From Elysia crispata (taxonomy: Eukaryota; Mollusca; Gastropoda; Plakobranchidae), in assembly GCA_033675545.1 (NCBI GenBank), contig JAWDGP010002692.1, positions 457,501-521,500 of the forward strand: a stretch of 64,000 bases of DNA, given 5' to 3'. The notes under the pieces are model-generated. The model searched no databases and was not told the DNA's origin. It was given only the letters and a program-made list of their open reading frames with translations. Position numbers and translations under genes: made by a program. Shown piece after piece: positions 1-31,420 of the stretch. Each line of letters starts with the position of its first letter. Positions within the stretch are counted from its first letter, which is position 1.

Positions 1-182
1 CTCTCTCTCTCTCTCTCTCTCTCCCCCACTCTCGCTCTTTTCTATATCTATCTCTCTCTTCCTCTCTCGCTCTTTCTCTTTCTCTCTCTCTTTCTCGTTC
101 TATGACTTTGTCTCTCTTTCTCTGTGTCTCTCTTTCTCTGTGCCTCTCTTTGTATCCCTACCTCTCTCTCTCTTGTTCTCTG

Positions 183-242
<60 letters not shown>

Positions 243-246
243 TCTG

Positions 247-300
<54 letters not shown>

Positions 301-304
301 TCTG

Positions 305-353
<49 letters not shown>

Positions 354-461
354 CTCTTTCTTTGACTCTGTCTCTGTCTCTCTTTCTCTGTCTCTCTCTG
401 TATCCGTACCTCTCTGTCTCTCTGTCTCCCTGCCTCTCTCTCTCTCTCTCTCTCTCCCCCC
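1..461. repeat. (CT)n polypyrimidine tract
   Basis: About 460 bases of almost pure pyrimidine. CT dinucleotide arrays are broken by CTGT, CTTT and TATC variants, and the tract ends in a run of about ten C. The long open frames inside it (Leu/Ser on +, Arg/Glu on -) are artefacts of the dinucleotide period. The left end is cut by the window edge. Confidence 0.97.
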
Positions 462-638
462 CCCCCCTTTTTCCTCCTTTGATCCAGCGACACCTTCTGT
501 TAAAGCTTAATCTTGTTACTATACTGCCTCTGGACGCTCCTGTTCTTTCCTAATCTCTTTGAAATACGGTTTTTATAGTTCTTTGTTATCTCTATTAAAT
601 CACAATCTCAACGGCAATTTTTATTTATTTTTTTTTTA

Positions 639-1754
<1,116 letters not shown>

Positions 1755-1830
<76 letters not shown>
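1755..1830. repeat. (CT)n microsatellite
   Basis: Perfect CT array of about 38 units in otherwise unremarkable sequence. Confidence 0.97.
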
Positions 1831-1834
<4 letters not shown>

Positions 1835-1924
1835 CTTTCTAGAGCTGTTTATCTAATTACGTTTGTAAAGATTATAGGTAAAATGAAAAATAACAGTAAT
1901 AATAATTAATAAAAAAAACATTTG

Positions 1925-1968
1925 ATAATAATAATAATAATTATAATAATAACAACAACAACAACAAC

Positions 1969-2041
<73 letters not shown>
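1925..2041. repeat. (TAA)n/(CAA)n compound microsatellite
   Basis: TAA units, a short CAA block at about 1951-1970, then more than 20 perfect TAA units. It ends against a non-repetitive segment containing GGTCG...CGACC complementary ends (about 2051-2103). Read on the - strand, that segment followed by (TTA)n could be the 3' end and tail of a retroposon, but this is weak. Confidence 0.95.
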
Positions 2042-2044
<3 letters not shown>

Positions 2045-2295
2045 TAGACCAGGTCGAGCTGATTGAAGGGTCCCAGGTTTACTGCAATTCAATCCTGGAC
2101 GACCTCTATGCCCCGGACTATATTGTTGCCATCAGTTGCTCTGTTACACATCTTGAGTTGCGCATTCATAAATAAAGTATATTTACGTTATGTTACAATA
2201 CTGTATGCAACATTTTCGTTTAAATTGTTTTTCTTTTAAAAAACCCTGAATGTGGACTTGATATTCTCCTAAGTTAACATAGATCTGATTTGTAG

Positions 2296-2382
2296 ATGAC
2301 AAAGAAGATATTGACTCTGATCTGAATGTACCCACATCTCAACAGAGCAAACGATACGCAAGGGTGTCATGGCTGTCCGGAA
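2296..2382 (+). CDS. Candidate coding exon, owner unknown
   Basis: Preceded by an acceptor-like ATTTGTAG and followed by a strong donor (GAA/GTGAGT). One frame is open throughout and reads as a hydrophilic, acidic-then-basic peptide (DDKEDIDSDLNVPTSQQSKR, then YARVSWLSG). It leaves one base over. The exon at 5530 begins with two bases before an open frame, so the two are phase-compatible and could form an N-terminal extension of SLC26. Against this, the ATG at 5541 already gives an N-terminus of normal length for the family. The same frame also reaches a stop just after the donor, so it could instead be a terminal exon of another gene. I recognise no family. Confidence 0.28.
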
Positions 2383-4449
2383 GTGAGTAATGGTGTGCAT
2401 TTAGAGTTATGCGCATGTCGGCACGCTTGCACGGCCAAACTTTTCTGTTCCAGTGACATTGTGCGTATTTCGAATTCGATGGCAAAGTTCTGGGCCTTTT
2501 TTTTTGTGTGTGTGTTTTTCATTCATGTTAAAGAAAAAAAAAATGAGTTTGCACCAGGAGTAAAACTTTTCTTTTTTCTGTTTAACATTTGTTTGCGTGT
2601 GACATTATTTTGCAGCCTTGATCTTTTGCAATTTAAGATTTAACATTCTTGTAAATATCTGATCTAATTAGTCACTTTTGTTTTCAATTATTAACACAAA
2701 ATGTTATGTTTTTTTTTTATTTTTTAAGGCATCATAACACCTCCCCTCCCTCTTTGAGAGGATTCATCTTAAACAAAACCTTTGCAATGTGCCTCAGGCT
2801 CAAACCCGCATCACCTTGAGCAGAGTGTGTCTCGCTTGTTGCCCTGCCACATCGTCTCTGTCCACAAGTATCAACATTACGTAGCTCTTTTGTCCCCCTT
2901 CGCCCTCATTCGAATTCTGGAGATAGGGATCAAATTGAAACACAATGCACTTTGTCTGCACTTGCACTTTGTACATGTCTACCTATGCAACTGATCTCAA
3001 GAGTTCTACTCACTTTATTCCTGTTCACGATTCTCAAACTTTTCCTGCACTCTGAAACCGCGTTGTCAACCGAACTTTGATGAATCGAATTGTTCATTAG
3101 GATATGAGTGACATTCTCTTGTTGATTCACGCCCTGACATGAACCACCCTGTAACTCTGATTCACATTTTTTGGAAATATCAGCTTTTTTAACGATTCGT
3201 GGAGGGCACTTTATTCAATATGAACTCCGACAGTCCTGTAGCTGGTATCATCAAGGACTTCCAGATACGAAATCGAGCCAAAGAATCACGCCAGTAAGAA
3301 AACTGGAAGCAGGGCCTTTACCTGATGGTTTGCAATACCTAAATTAAATACTTCAAGGGAAATTCCGTTAGATGGCCATGAAGATCGTATATCAGCATAA
3401 AATATTCAGGTTTTACTACTATATGCATTTTCCCCCTCTCCTTTTTGAATGGAGATAGAAAATGATATCTTATAGAAATAGTTAGGGTTTTTTTCTCTTT
3501 TCTCTTCGATTCTCCTTCCTTTTTAATTATTATTTTGACTTTTTTTTGTTCACGTGACTACCTTTTACTTGCTTTTCTCGTCGTCCTTTTGTTCCTCCAT
3601 TAACTTCTTAGCTTCATAATCTCAAATTCTCTAAAGATGGTTGTTGTTCCATAATACTTTTTTTTATTTTCGGTATCATTGTCAACATCGCTCTAACCAC
3701 TATCGCCGCTACCACCACCGTCATCCTCATCAGCTACATCAGCACCATCATTGCCGTGGACAAAATATCGTTATTATCACTGTCACTACATCGTTTCAAT
3801 GATCCAAATAATGACATTCGTGGAAAAAAAAACAACAGCGTAAAACCATTGTCCTCACCGTTGCACCAGCATTGTCATGATGATTATTTTTGTCATCGCA
3901 CCGTGTTTAGTGTCACTCACTAGTTATAAGAGAAGACACCACAATTCGTCGATAGTCTACCCCATTCAGAGCGACGCTGGCTGGTATACATACACACATA
4001 TAATATATATAATTATATATATATATATAATAAGGCAGTGGTTCTTTAAGAACCATTTTGTGAGAAACAACAAACCTGAAAGAGATAGAGTCCAGTATTT
4101 GTCACTTTAAGCATCTTTTCCCTTACTTGCTCGATCCCTCGCTTTCTATAAGGATATAATAAACTTGGTAATGCGTTGGCCATGGAAGAAGACCATACTT
4201 TAGTGTGGTAGTCTTTCATTTTATCCTGCAAATGTTCTCTTTTGACCGCGGATATTTTTTTTTAAAGCTGTCAGTGTTTTAAAGAATACTAACTTTATAA
4301 CCGTGGCGTGTGCTGAGTTGACTAAACACATAACATATTTCATTTTAAATAAAAAAAATCTTCTTCATTGTTGTGAAATTTCGATATTCCTGTGGGTTGT
4401 CAATTTACAAAAGTAGAAATTAAAAAAAAAAAAAACTCACCTAAGGAAA

Positions 4450-4454
<5 letters not shown>

Positions 4455-4526
<72 letters not shown>
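4455..4526. repeat. (GA)n microsatellite
   Basis: Perfect GA array of about 36 units, opposite in strand sense to the (CT)n arrays nearby. Confidence 0.97.
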
Positions 4527-4530
<4 letters not shown>

Positions 4531-5394
4531 AAAGCTATGTTCTAGTTAAAGTGATATTACTTGTGTGTATGTGTGTTATAAATTGCGTAGCATTCTGATG
4601 CTTTACATAGCTTGAAAGGAAAAACATTTTACAAGCAGTAGCATATATCATCGAGTCTGAGGTAATTATGTTTGCCTTGTATGCTTATCTCCGTTGCGTT
4701 TTGATTTTTTGTTGTGAAATGTGAAGTGCTTTGTAAATTTTGTTCGCCGTCTTTTTTTTTTCTTTTAGGTGAACATGAAAGATAAATAATTTTATACGGC
4801 ACAGTTGAAAGGGGAAAGCACTATTTGAAAGAGGAAAATGAAAAAACCTACCTGCACTCCAGCCATTTTCCGAAAAAACTTAAAGGCTATGAACGATTTT
4901 GTTCGCCCTGTTTTATTTCTCAGCATTATATCGATTTTTTCTTATCTAGATATTTCTGACTCACCCATCATATAAACCAAAAAAGTGCTAAGTAAGAAAT
5001 GGAAGGACAGATTTACTGTAAATTTCCCCCCTCCTTTATTTATTTATTTTTTTAATTATTTCATATGTTCCATCTACTCCATGTTTAATCTACTCCCGAG
5101 TCCACTTTCGCAATTTTTTCAATGATCTTGTTATGCCCTGTATTTAAAGTGTAATTATTATTAGTGCATCTTCTTTATTATCTCTCCCCTCTATGAAAAA
5201 CAAGAGTTTCAACTGGACCCATTTCTTGCTATTTTATTCTATTGTCTTGTTCCATGCTGTATTTAGTAATAGTTATAAACTCTTGTATGGACCTACCTAT
5301 TTCTTCTGTTGGCTCAGCAGCAGTATGAAATATGTGGTTGCCTTCTTTATTTCAATGTCCCCCATCCCACTCTCTTTTTCCCCCTTCCATCACT

Positions 5395-5424
5395 TTCTCT
5401 CTCTCTCTCTTCCATCATTCTCTC

Positions 5425-5512
<88 letters not shown>
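5395..5512. repeat. (CT)n with (CTGT)n core, abutting a splice acceptor
   Basis: CT units flank about six tandem CTGT units (5427-5452), then continue as a long perfect CT array to within about 20 bases of the acceptor at 5528-5529. The array appears to serve as the polypyrimidine tract for the first SLC26 coding exon. Confidence 0.93.
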
Positions 5513-5540
5513 GCCTTGTCTCTCCCCAGGGCTGCGTGGT

Positions 5541-22349
<16,809 letters not shown>

Positions 22350-25140
22350 AAACATGGTTGTTGTAATGTTGATTATGACTGTTGAAATGCTATATTTTTT
22401 TAAAACATTTTTATGTTTTGGCATTCACGTCAAAGTAAATGTAGACTGATAAAGTGATATGCCAAGACAATAAGTGTAATTGATATTAACGTCGTTATAA
22501 AAAAAATAGTAGTCATGAAGGGATGGAATAGTCTGGACAGAAGGAAAAGGGAGGTAAGGAGGAGTTGTTTTTTTTTTGTTTTTATTTTTACTTTGGCATG
22601 TTTAGATAAAGCTACAATTTTACTTTTATGAAGATATTTCCCTTACTTCAGTTTGTATTTATAAAGCTGTGACACTCGTTTATTTTCAAAGGGGAAAAGC
22701 AGTCTGTAAAACTGATGGCAAGTATGAAATGGCGCCATCAAAGAGTACTACATGTTTCAGTGTAATGAAAATCTTGATGTTTGATAACTTACATCAATTG
22801 CACCGTTTCTTTTTAAATATGTAAATTTAGTAAGTATTGAAATCAATCCAGCCTAAACATGTTTAGTTTATTGAGGATACTTTTAGAGATTTGCTAAGCC
22901 TAGCTAAGTTGTGTTGCCAGTTAACAATGTTTTATTGCAAAACTAGTCAATGTTTTGTTTATGATTTAATGTCAACAATATTTAATGTTGAAAAGTACAG
23001 CTTGAGAAGCATTCAGGGAGAACAAACAAAAAAACAAACAATAATCGAGGTAGCAGAAGGTGGTGTTGCTGGATTTTAAACTGTCAAAATGATTTGATTT
23101 TATGGCATTGAAACTAGCTGGGAAAATGTGTGAAACTCTTTTCTTATATATTAAATTTGTTAAACTGCACCAGGTCAGAATATACATGGACTTATTGAAT
23201 ACTTAAAATGTCTAATGTTTCTCTGCAGATAGTATCACATTTGTTACCATGATTACTGCTCTCTTTACTTCAACTTTGTTTTCATTCTGTGAAAAGACAA
23301 GAAACGGACCCTATAAAAAATGTGTATGCGGTTCTATTTGTAGTGTTTCATAACTTTTTGGGAATACATATACAATCATCCCTTCTCACTGTATCTATCT
23401 GCTATTTTGACAAATAACCCCTAGTCTTTATGAACAATATCATATACGATTTGAATTAATCTAATAAGAAGAATGAGTCTGACTCATTACTCAAATTACT
23501 AATGCATTAAATGAGGTAGTTATCCATCTTATCTCAGTGTGTCTACTCTCTTACAACATTGGCAAACCTACCACCAGGAAGTCAATTTTTTTTTCAGAGT
23601 GAGAAAACAGATTGTGTTTATATGTCAGGCTCATCTGGCGGTGCCTTCTTAATTGGCATAGGGGCACACTGTTTGTAAAACTGCCTGTAAATGGCAAAAC
23701 GCTTTCCTGCACAAGTATGGTACACAGATGGACCAACAAACACCAGTCCTCACAAGACATATGACTCAGCTTACTAGTCTCCTACAATATGTTTGTATCA
23801 TATACACACCTGAATCCAAAGTTACTCTGATTTCCTCTTTTATTTGACTTTGAGTTTGTGATGCATTAAAATGCAATTCTCAACCCTCAACCACATTGTG
23901 TGGAATTAACAAATATTTTAACACAGTCGAATCTTTCATTTTATTAGACATTACATAATTTTGAAAATAATGGATAGAATGTTTGATATTGAAAGTTATT
24001 ATATGATAGGGTACCTTTTTTATTCATTCAGTAGATTACCTAGGTGCAACTTGGATATCATAATATCATTACTATTTAGTAGCAGGTCAGGAAATTTGAA
24101 GTTATTTTTATGTCTTATCACCGTGTATAAAACCAAGAGTCAATTTACTCACAGAAAAAGTCATTTCTGTATTTGGTACAAAATTATATTGACATGCTCA
24201 TTCAAGGTAAATACAAATCTAGTCAAACTAGTCTTTTCCAATAGAATCAAAATAATAGTGAAAACCATAAAGTTTTTTTTTAACTTTTTAAAAATAAATT
24301 AGAATGTAGAAAGATGATGACATATATATAACTTTATTTCGTCATCAATTTTTGGCCTGGCCTGTTACTTACATATATATCTTTTTGTGTGGGTTTCATG
24401 AGAAAGTCAGACAAATTTTTTTTAAGTTTTATCATGCCAAGTTCTTTCCCTCTTTCTTTAATTTTTAATCCCACCATCTTAACACATATACATACTGCCA
24501 GTCCTAATAAGTAGGATGTGGAAAGATGGAATGTGAAAAAGTGCATTCCCAAGATTTTTTGTTTATTTTTTGTGATACCTCAAAACTTTGGAAAAGGGTG
24601 AGAGACATATTGTGTGTGAATAAATATGTATATTACAAAATGATTTATATGCACATTTCAAAATTTATGTTTGTTATTTAAACAGGAAAGCAATATCAAA
24701 TGATTAAGTTCGTTATAAGTTAGTTATTAATATAGGGGGAAAACAATGCAGTACACAAAAATGAGCTTATTGCCTTAAAACCTTTTTTCTTAAACAGCAT
24801 ATACCACTATTTATTTGTAGCTAATTTTCACAAATTTCGTTTTCAGACAAGGCTTACTTGCTTTTCTATACACAACTATATTACTTATTTGTCCCTAAGA
24901 CTAAGTGCTGTGGAAATATTTAGCATATTACTTCTTACCTGTATTTTTTTTTTTATGTCAAAAAAGATGTATTTTATACAATCTACAATTTTAATATACA
25001 ATAGTATACAGGTGTTGAAAATTACAAATTTAGGAGTAAATATGAAACACCAATTTTCATCTTTGTTTTTGAAACTTTGAAAAGTTTTGCATTTTATATT
25101 TCTCTCCATTATTGAAATAAAAACAGTTTTTGACATTCAA
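22350..25140 (+). other. Probable SLC26 3' UTR and downstream DNA
   Basis: AT-rich sequence following the SLC26 stop, with many T runs on the + strand. Canonical AATAAA signals occur repeatedly; one well-formed example is at 25116-25121, but I cannot tell which is used. The short open frames here have no recognisable similarity and lie in low-complexity AT sequence. Confidence 0.5.
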
Positions 25141-28100
25141 AAAAGTTTTTTTAACTACAAAAATAAATAATATTTATATAACTTTGGAAAATAAAAGGTT
25201 GGAACCTAGAGAGTGAATTTTTTTTTTTTTGAATTGATATTCACAACTTATTCCCTATTTAATGAGATTCAAATACTGAATGAAAATTTGGATACACTGA
25301 AAAAACCTTTATCAAGAGAAATTGAGCCTTTTTATCAATTTTTTCATATACTCACACTGGAATTTGAATTTTTGGGATAAGCATTTAAATGCTTCAGGTT
25401 TAAGAATGGTCTGAGATTTAAGTTGCTCGAATTTCCACAAGATGAGACATGCTTTTTTTTTGTTAAATTGAGCTCAGTTAAAGTTGATAGCTTTTTTGAA
25501 AATGTAATTTTTTTTTACTTAATATGAAGCAATAAAAAGTTGACAACTGAATCTAATCGCAGTAATTAACTGCTTCATGGTTCAGCCTAAGCTATGAAGG
25601 ATCATCGTTTGAGCTGTTCTGACCTACAACCTTATTGTATGTGCATGGGTGTGCTTCGAATGTACAATCATTTGAATCTAATATGCCTTTAGCTTTTATC
25701 ATAGGTAATGTTTATTCATTGCTAGGTCTGTTACTCTGGCCATATCCTCATGAATTTTGGTGCTCTTTCATTGAGATTCAATATGAGTCTTAGCAGGCAT
25801 ACGTCTAGTCATGTAAAAAAGAACAAAAGAAGTAAAGATATTAACCTACTTTATATTAGTAATACTTTTTGTCCTACGAGACCATTTTACCAACTTAAAG
25901 AGCAGGAGTATATAAACTATTACAAGTGACGAGAATAAGACACTGATTTATGATAAAAGGTGCTCATTTATTTTGTACTGTTGTTGGAGGATATATTTGT
26001 ATTAATATAGTTTGCATGCAATGACATCTTCTGAATTAAGTACAGACACACGTATCTTGGCTATTTTAGTATCAGAGCAGGTAGTATTTCACTTATGACA
26101 TTTTTTCATCTTGTGACACATTGTTAAAAGACTGTATGGCTACATCATGATATTGGATCTAATTGAATCAAATGTTGCAAATATAGAAATAAATTGATTC
26201 ATTTGTTTTGTTTTTAATTTTACACCATTATTTACAAATATTTTGAGATTAAGGATCTGGTGACACAAAATAATAATACAACTTCATGCAATGTCCACAG
26301 ATTGGGAAATAAATGCATGATGCCATTATGAATGGGTACTTTGTAACATCTGTCTTGTATAATCTTGTTCTATGATGATAAGTATAAGGGTGTGTAATAT
26401 ACATAAGATATTTCAGTTGTATTTACATAAATGCCTTTTACTCATAATCATATCAAGTATATTTTATTCAAGATATTTTTTTACCACTTGTTTATGTGAT
26501 TAAATTTACAATTAGTTCATTTATTTAAATGCAAATTGTTTTCTTCCTTGAATGCTTGTTTTGTGAATCTTTTTGGACGTCTCAATTGGCTAAAATGTTT
26601 GACTGGTTATATCAACCTTTCTTCTATTTGTGAGGTCACATAGCAACTAAAGGGACAGTCACCCTTATTTATTTTTTTGGTGTTAGCATTATGATTGACC
26701 AATAAGTTTTTGCTTTTAAAGGTCTTAAAGGCAGGAACTATATTTTACTCCATGGAGTGAGTTAGGGGAGGTGTGCTAGTTATCCCAGTGTTCAGGTAAT
26801 GATTTTAGGCCCCACCCACCATCGTAGGCAATAGATATTACCAGAGTTCATATTTTTCTTTTTTTAAGCTTTAACTTTCTAATCCACTGCACAGATAGAT
26901 AGTCAATAATCTTTTACCCTCCAAGTCTCTCTCCAAGCTCATTCAATTTTCCCCCTTCCTGTGGTTTTTTTTTTCTTTCTTTTTTTTCTGCAGAACATTA
27001 TTTTTGGACATTTCTTTCCTTCTTTCTTTCTTTTTTTTTTTCTTCAGAATATTATTTTTTGGACAGTTTTCTCCTATCTCCTTCCAGTTTAGCATGGATT
27101 TTCTTGAAACTTTCATAGCTAGTTTTATTAATAGGTTGTGACCAGAATTTTAAAAATTTGTTTGTTCCGGAATTATCTGAATCGTTTTCTTCAAAGGCAT
27201 AACCGATTAAAAAAAAAAAAACAAAAAAGCAGTGCTATATCTGACTTTGAAATGAAAATTAAAAATTGTGATCACAAGGTTTTCTAAAGCAGACTTATAG
27301 CTTTCAATGGTCAAAATTTTAAGTCGTTTCATTGGAAACTGCAGGAGCCTTTGAGTTTTAAAAAAAGCATACATAAAAAACCAAGATAGCAGCCTTTACC
27401 ATAACAATGATTAACTTTTTTCTTGCTTATGGATGTTTTTTTTTTTTCTAATTTAGACATGGGCTTTTCTCATTCAATTTTTGGTCACACTTATATTTAG
27501 AAAAAAAGGCCCTAACTATCTCAACTCCCCTTAGAGGGTCAAAGTCTGATTCATCAGGGCTAATTCATCTTTTCTCACCGGTTAAGGAATTCATAATGAT
27601 AAGCTGCGAATACAATTAACCCTGTGAAAACTAAGAGAAATTCGTCATGGAAGTAAAAAAATTTATTGCTATTTGAAAAGCTCACATTGCAACTAAATTG
27701 TACTTTTGTTAGCAGTATATCTTAAAACTTTCATTCACATTTGTTTGTCTAGAAAACATGTTCATACATTTCATATTGTTAATGTCTTGTTGAAAATTCA
27801 TGAAACTCTTGTCTGTTTCAGAACAAATAGCAAGGCAGCATTCATTCACAAAATCAACACAAGATGTGAGAAACATCATGTTGTTACTTTCCTTATTCAT
27901 TTTGCATTACTTTCCACAAACATAATATTTACCAAAAGAAAAGTTGATCAGAATCAAATTGAAAATTAAAAGTACATGAATCTGGATTTCTCAAGAAAAA
28001 AATAAAAAAAAAAAAAAACAATAAAAATAAGAGCATTATATCATGTTTAAAACAAAAATTCTATATATATATATAGTTGTTTATTAAATATTAGAGAGAA

Positions 28101-28183
28101 AACTTCACAATTGAGGAGCATGGAATTTTTTACATAATTTTGGCCAAAAAAAATGCAGGTTAACATTGTTTAAAAAAAAAAAA

Positions 28184-28218
<35 letters not shown>

Positions 28219-30214
28219 GGTTGTTAAATATTAGAGAGAAAACTTCACAATTGAGGAGCATGGTATTATTTAGATAATTTTTGGACAAAAAAATTCACGT
28301 TCACATTGTTAAAAAAAAAAAAAATATATATATATATAAACTCTAACTGGTCTTTGCATGCATATTCCCAACAACTGCCTCAAACAATTTTATAAACTTT
28401 TAATTTAAACTAATTATTTAATTCAAATTAAATTAGTGTGGTTAAAGAAAATAACACATAAAAGCATAAAGAGCCCCATTTAGAAATTATTAAGAAATGC
28501 GTGTTCCAATTGAAAATTTCTCTTCCTGTGATAAACATTGAATATAAATATTTTTATCTAAAATGTAGGAATGTATTCAAGAAATGACATTACATTCTGA
28601 AGTGTATAAAATAGCAAGATAAAAGATACAATATTAAAATATTTATTGCAGATGAATAAAAACTTAAATCAAGTTTAAAGTAAATCAAATCTTAAAATGT
28701 GGAGATGATATAAAAAAAAAAGAACTAAATGATCAGATTTGTTGGAAAACAATTGATTTATCCCTTTCAAACAGGTTCAAATAATTAACAGACTAAAAAT
28801 GATGCATACATACCTAAAAAAAATAGTGACATCAGCAGCACAGCAACTTGCAAAATTCAATTATAGCAAATTCATTTCAACTTTCATTTAAAGTTTGAAG
28901 AAAAAATAAAACTAAGCAAATTCCAATAAACCATAGTTCAAAATCACTTTTCAATAGCCTAAAACTCCAATTGTTGATATTATTTCACATCCTCAATTCT
29001 AGCAAAAAAGGCCCAAAAAATCTTAAACACTGCCAAAGCTTGTATATTAATAATTTATCACAAGGGAACATCTGATATGTTTATGACTTTAGCAACATGA
29101 TATTTTAACCATATTCCCCCAAAAAAGTTCTTAAAATGGTTTGAATCTCTTTAGGGTGTGACTAAAGAATATTATTACTTCATACAAGATAAAAAAAAAA
29201 GTTACAAACCAACAAAATTCACTTTAACTTATGCACTCAATGAAAAAAATATTCATATGCACCAAAATATGCGAACACATATTTCATTTACAGACACAAA
29301 AGAGCAAACTTTCAGCTAATGTATTTAACATCAGATGAACAATAAAATTCAAACAATTACTTTAAAAAGTCAACATACATATATGTAATGAAAAAAACCA
29401 AACACTTGAACTGACAAAAAAAAAAGAAAAACAAAAACAAACAAACAAACTATTTGGCAGATTATCTTTGCTGAACTAGAGGATATGATGCACAGTCTTC
29501 CATATTCATACCTCCTTGATTGTTTCCACAAAAAAAATGTAATCATAATAATAATTAAGTGAGATTCTATGCAGTAATAAGTGGAAGAAAAAACCCACCA
29601 AAAACAGCGTTTTAACCCTATTCAAGCTGATCTGGCTGTAAGTAAATGCGTGGATAAAAGCCTGCAAAAGTTTGACGTGGGATGCTCATGTTTTCTGTTA
29701 TTTTAGTGGGCTTAGATCACTATATCTTACCTTAAGCAGTACTTGGTTCCATGTTCAAAATTGAATCAGGTGTTAAATAACATGATTGAAAATAACCAGG
29801 CAATGCATACAAAGTCAGAGTTTTAAAGAAAAAAAAATCTTTTTTTTTTTTTTGCGTATTTTTAAGTGTTCAAAGATCAAAGTTTCTCTCAAAGTGAGGA
29901 AGGTTGAAGTATGTTTCCATGTTTTACATATGCTATCTATCAATGAGTTTAAAAAAAATTATAGTCTTCCTCTACACTATTTGTAGTCAAGAACCCCTTT
30001 TGTGGACAAGGAACTGAAACAAAATGGGGGTGAACTGTTTTTAAAAAGTGCAGAATCATCTAGCAACTGGCAGATTTTCATTCTTTGACACAATTGCAAA
30101 TGAATAAATTAATCGTTTCATTGAACATCAAAAAAGGTAAAATGATTTAAAATTGAGAACCTTTGTAAAAAAAAATCACAGCAAAGATCTCATTTTGATC
30201 TGATGAATGACTCT
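25141..30214. other. Convergent intergenic region, AT-rich
   Basis: No gene seen. Up to about 27.6 kb the + strand is T-rich (runs of 9-12 T near 25220, 26970 and 27035). Beyond about 27.9 kb it is A-rich and stays so to TMEM187. A segment near 26650-26840 (AAAGGGACAGTCACCC, then a GC-richer patch) looks like a short interspersed or miniature element, but no terminal repeats were found. The 140-bp duplication at 28061-28340 is listed separately. Confidence 0.55.
28061..28340. repeat. 140-bp tandem duplication
   Basis: Two adjacent copies (28061-28200 and 28201-28340). Each has a (TA)n start, a shared block around GAGAGAAAACTTCACAATTG (at about 28094 and 28234) and a poly-A stretch at its end. 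The copies differ by scattered substitutions. A (TG)n(TA)n run (about 28183-28218) spans the junction between them. Confidence 0.85.
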
Positions 30215-31416
30215 CTCTGCATTATCTATATATATTTTAGTAGATTCGGCAGGTTGTTCCCCTAAGGCTCGAAAACAGCTCAACCAAATCTTATGAAATT
30301 TTCACAGAAGCTAGATCTTACTAAATGCTATGTTTACCTGGTCCCTTTTTATTTATTTGTATTTTGATTAAATTAATAAAATTAAAAATAAGTTAGTTCG
30401 CTATTGGATTTTCCGACATGGTTTTTAAATTACCGGTAGGCTTACTCGGATGGTTCTCTTCGTTGTCCATCGTCAAATCCAATTCAAGTTTTAAAGAAGT
30501 CATACCACTTAAAGTAAATTACAAATGGCGTGACTACCAATGCATTCTATTGAGCAATCTATCCAAATCGAGATCTATAATTCAGAATCTAGATCTCGAC
30601 CTAACTGATTTTAGATCTATTATCAGCACCACGAGTTTGTATTGGAAGAAATTTTCCAAGCATGAGTTAAGGTCAAGTTGATCTAAATCTAGATCAAGAT
30701 CTACCAACAAACATTCTCACCGTCTACATTTACCCACTTATCAGCACTTTATTAGTATTAAGGCTTACCAGGATGCCCCAAAAACGTCGTAGCGGATCAA
30801 TTGGACGCTCAACACCAGATGCAAAGCAAGTGTGCAGACAATGTAAAGCAGAAGAGCAATATGGGGCAGAAGCAGACCAAACGTCAATTCCTAGGCAAGA
30901 ACGTCTTTCACCATCCCTTCCGATTTTACAGTCACCATATCTGTAGCCACGTCCAAACCCAAAAATGGAAGAACTGTTTAATGGTGATTCTGCATGACTC
31001 TGAGCATTTCCTAAAAAAACATTCGACCTTACAACTGTGCATTTCAAATGACATCATTTGGCCGTAAGGAAGTTAAAACCCATGGGTGAAATCCCAACTT
31101 TAAAATTCAAGGTCAAGTCTGCCATCTTATTGGTTCATTGCTTCCCAATGATAGTTAAACTTCAAAATTTCTACAAATCTACTTTCTTGATGACAGTGAT
31201 CAAGTTAAGTCAAGAATGACAATATCAAACAATTTTGAGCTTAAGCCAACTCCCATGCATATGTTACAAGATACACTCTATCACTACAACAAATATATAA
31301 GGGAGTTAAAGTTGTCCTACCAAATCCAACAATAGACTGTGAACCTACATGAAGTTGAGCCCATGCTTTCACTGTTCAATCAAACAAAACCACCAGGGTT
31401 ATTGTACTGCGACTCA
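30215..31416 (+). mobile_element. Decayed Helitron (N-terminal region of Rep/helicase)
   Basis: An ATG at 30773 opens MPQKRRSGSIGRSTPDAKQ, the Arg-rich opening typical of invertebrate Helitron proteins. From about 31015 to 31335, in another frame, the Helitron-like N-terminal domain is clear: NIRPYNCAFQMTSFG, then NPNFKIQGQVCHLIGSLLPN, a stop, SKFLQIYFLDDSDQVKSRM and HMLQDTLYHYNKYIRELK. Stops at 30944-30946, 31085-31087 and 31156-31158, and at least one frameshift, make it dead. The Rep catalytic and helicase parts are absent. The upstream sequence (TATATATATTTTAG near 30228, then TGAAATTTTCACAGAAGC near 30293) resembles Helitron 5' non-coding DNA, so the left boundary is a guess. No 3' hairpin/CTRR end was found. 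Confidence 0.8.
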
Positions 31417-31420
31417 AGCA

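Larger units (their letters stand above)
2042..5394. other. Upstream region of SLC26, no confirmed gene
   Basis: AT-rich DNA with scattered homopolymers, a short (TA)n at about 4000-4030 and a (GA)n array at 4455-4526. One exon-like segment (2296-2382) is listed separately. No promoter element could be assigned with confidence. The true 5' UTR and transcription start of SLC26 are probably here or further left. Confidence 0.5.

Noticed and set aside
102..553. Long Leu/Ser- and Arg/Glu-rich open frames in CT arrays (also around 5190-6220 and 14270-14740)
   Set aside because: They are produced by the dinucleotide repeat. Only the segments overlapping SLC26 exons are coding, and in a defined frame.
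2042..2110. tRNA-like or SINE-like segment with GGTCG...CGACC ends and a TTCAATCC box
   Set aside because: Too short for a tRNA, with no A box or anticodon arm. A retroposon tail is possible but cannot be supported here.
26648..26840. AAAGGGACAGTCACCC start typical of some miniature DNA transposons
   Set aside because: No inverted partner and no target duplication were found within a few hundred bases.
30730..31047. 105-codon open frame on the - strand
   Set aside because: It is the antisense of the Helitron remnant, whose + strand frames carry recognisable Helitron sequence.
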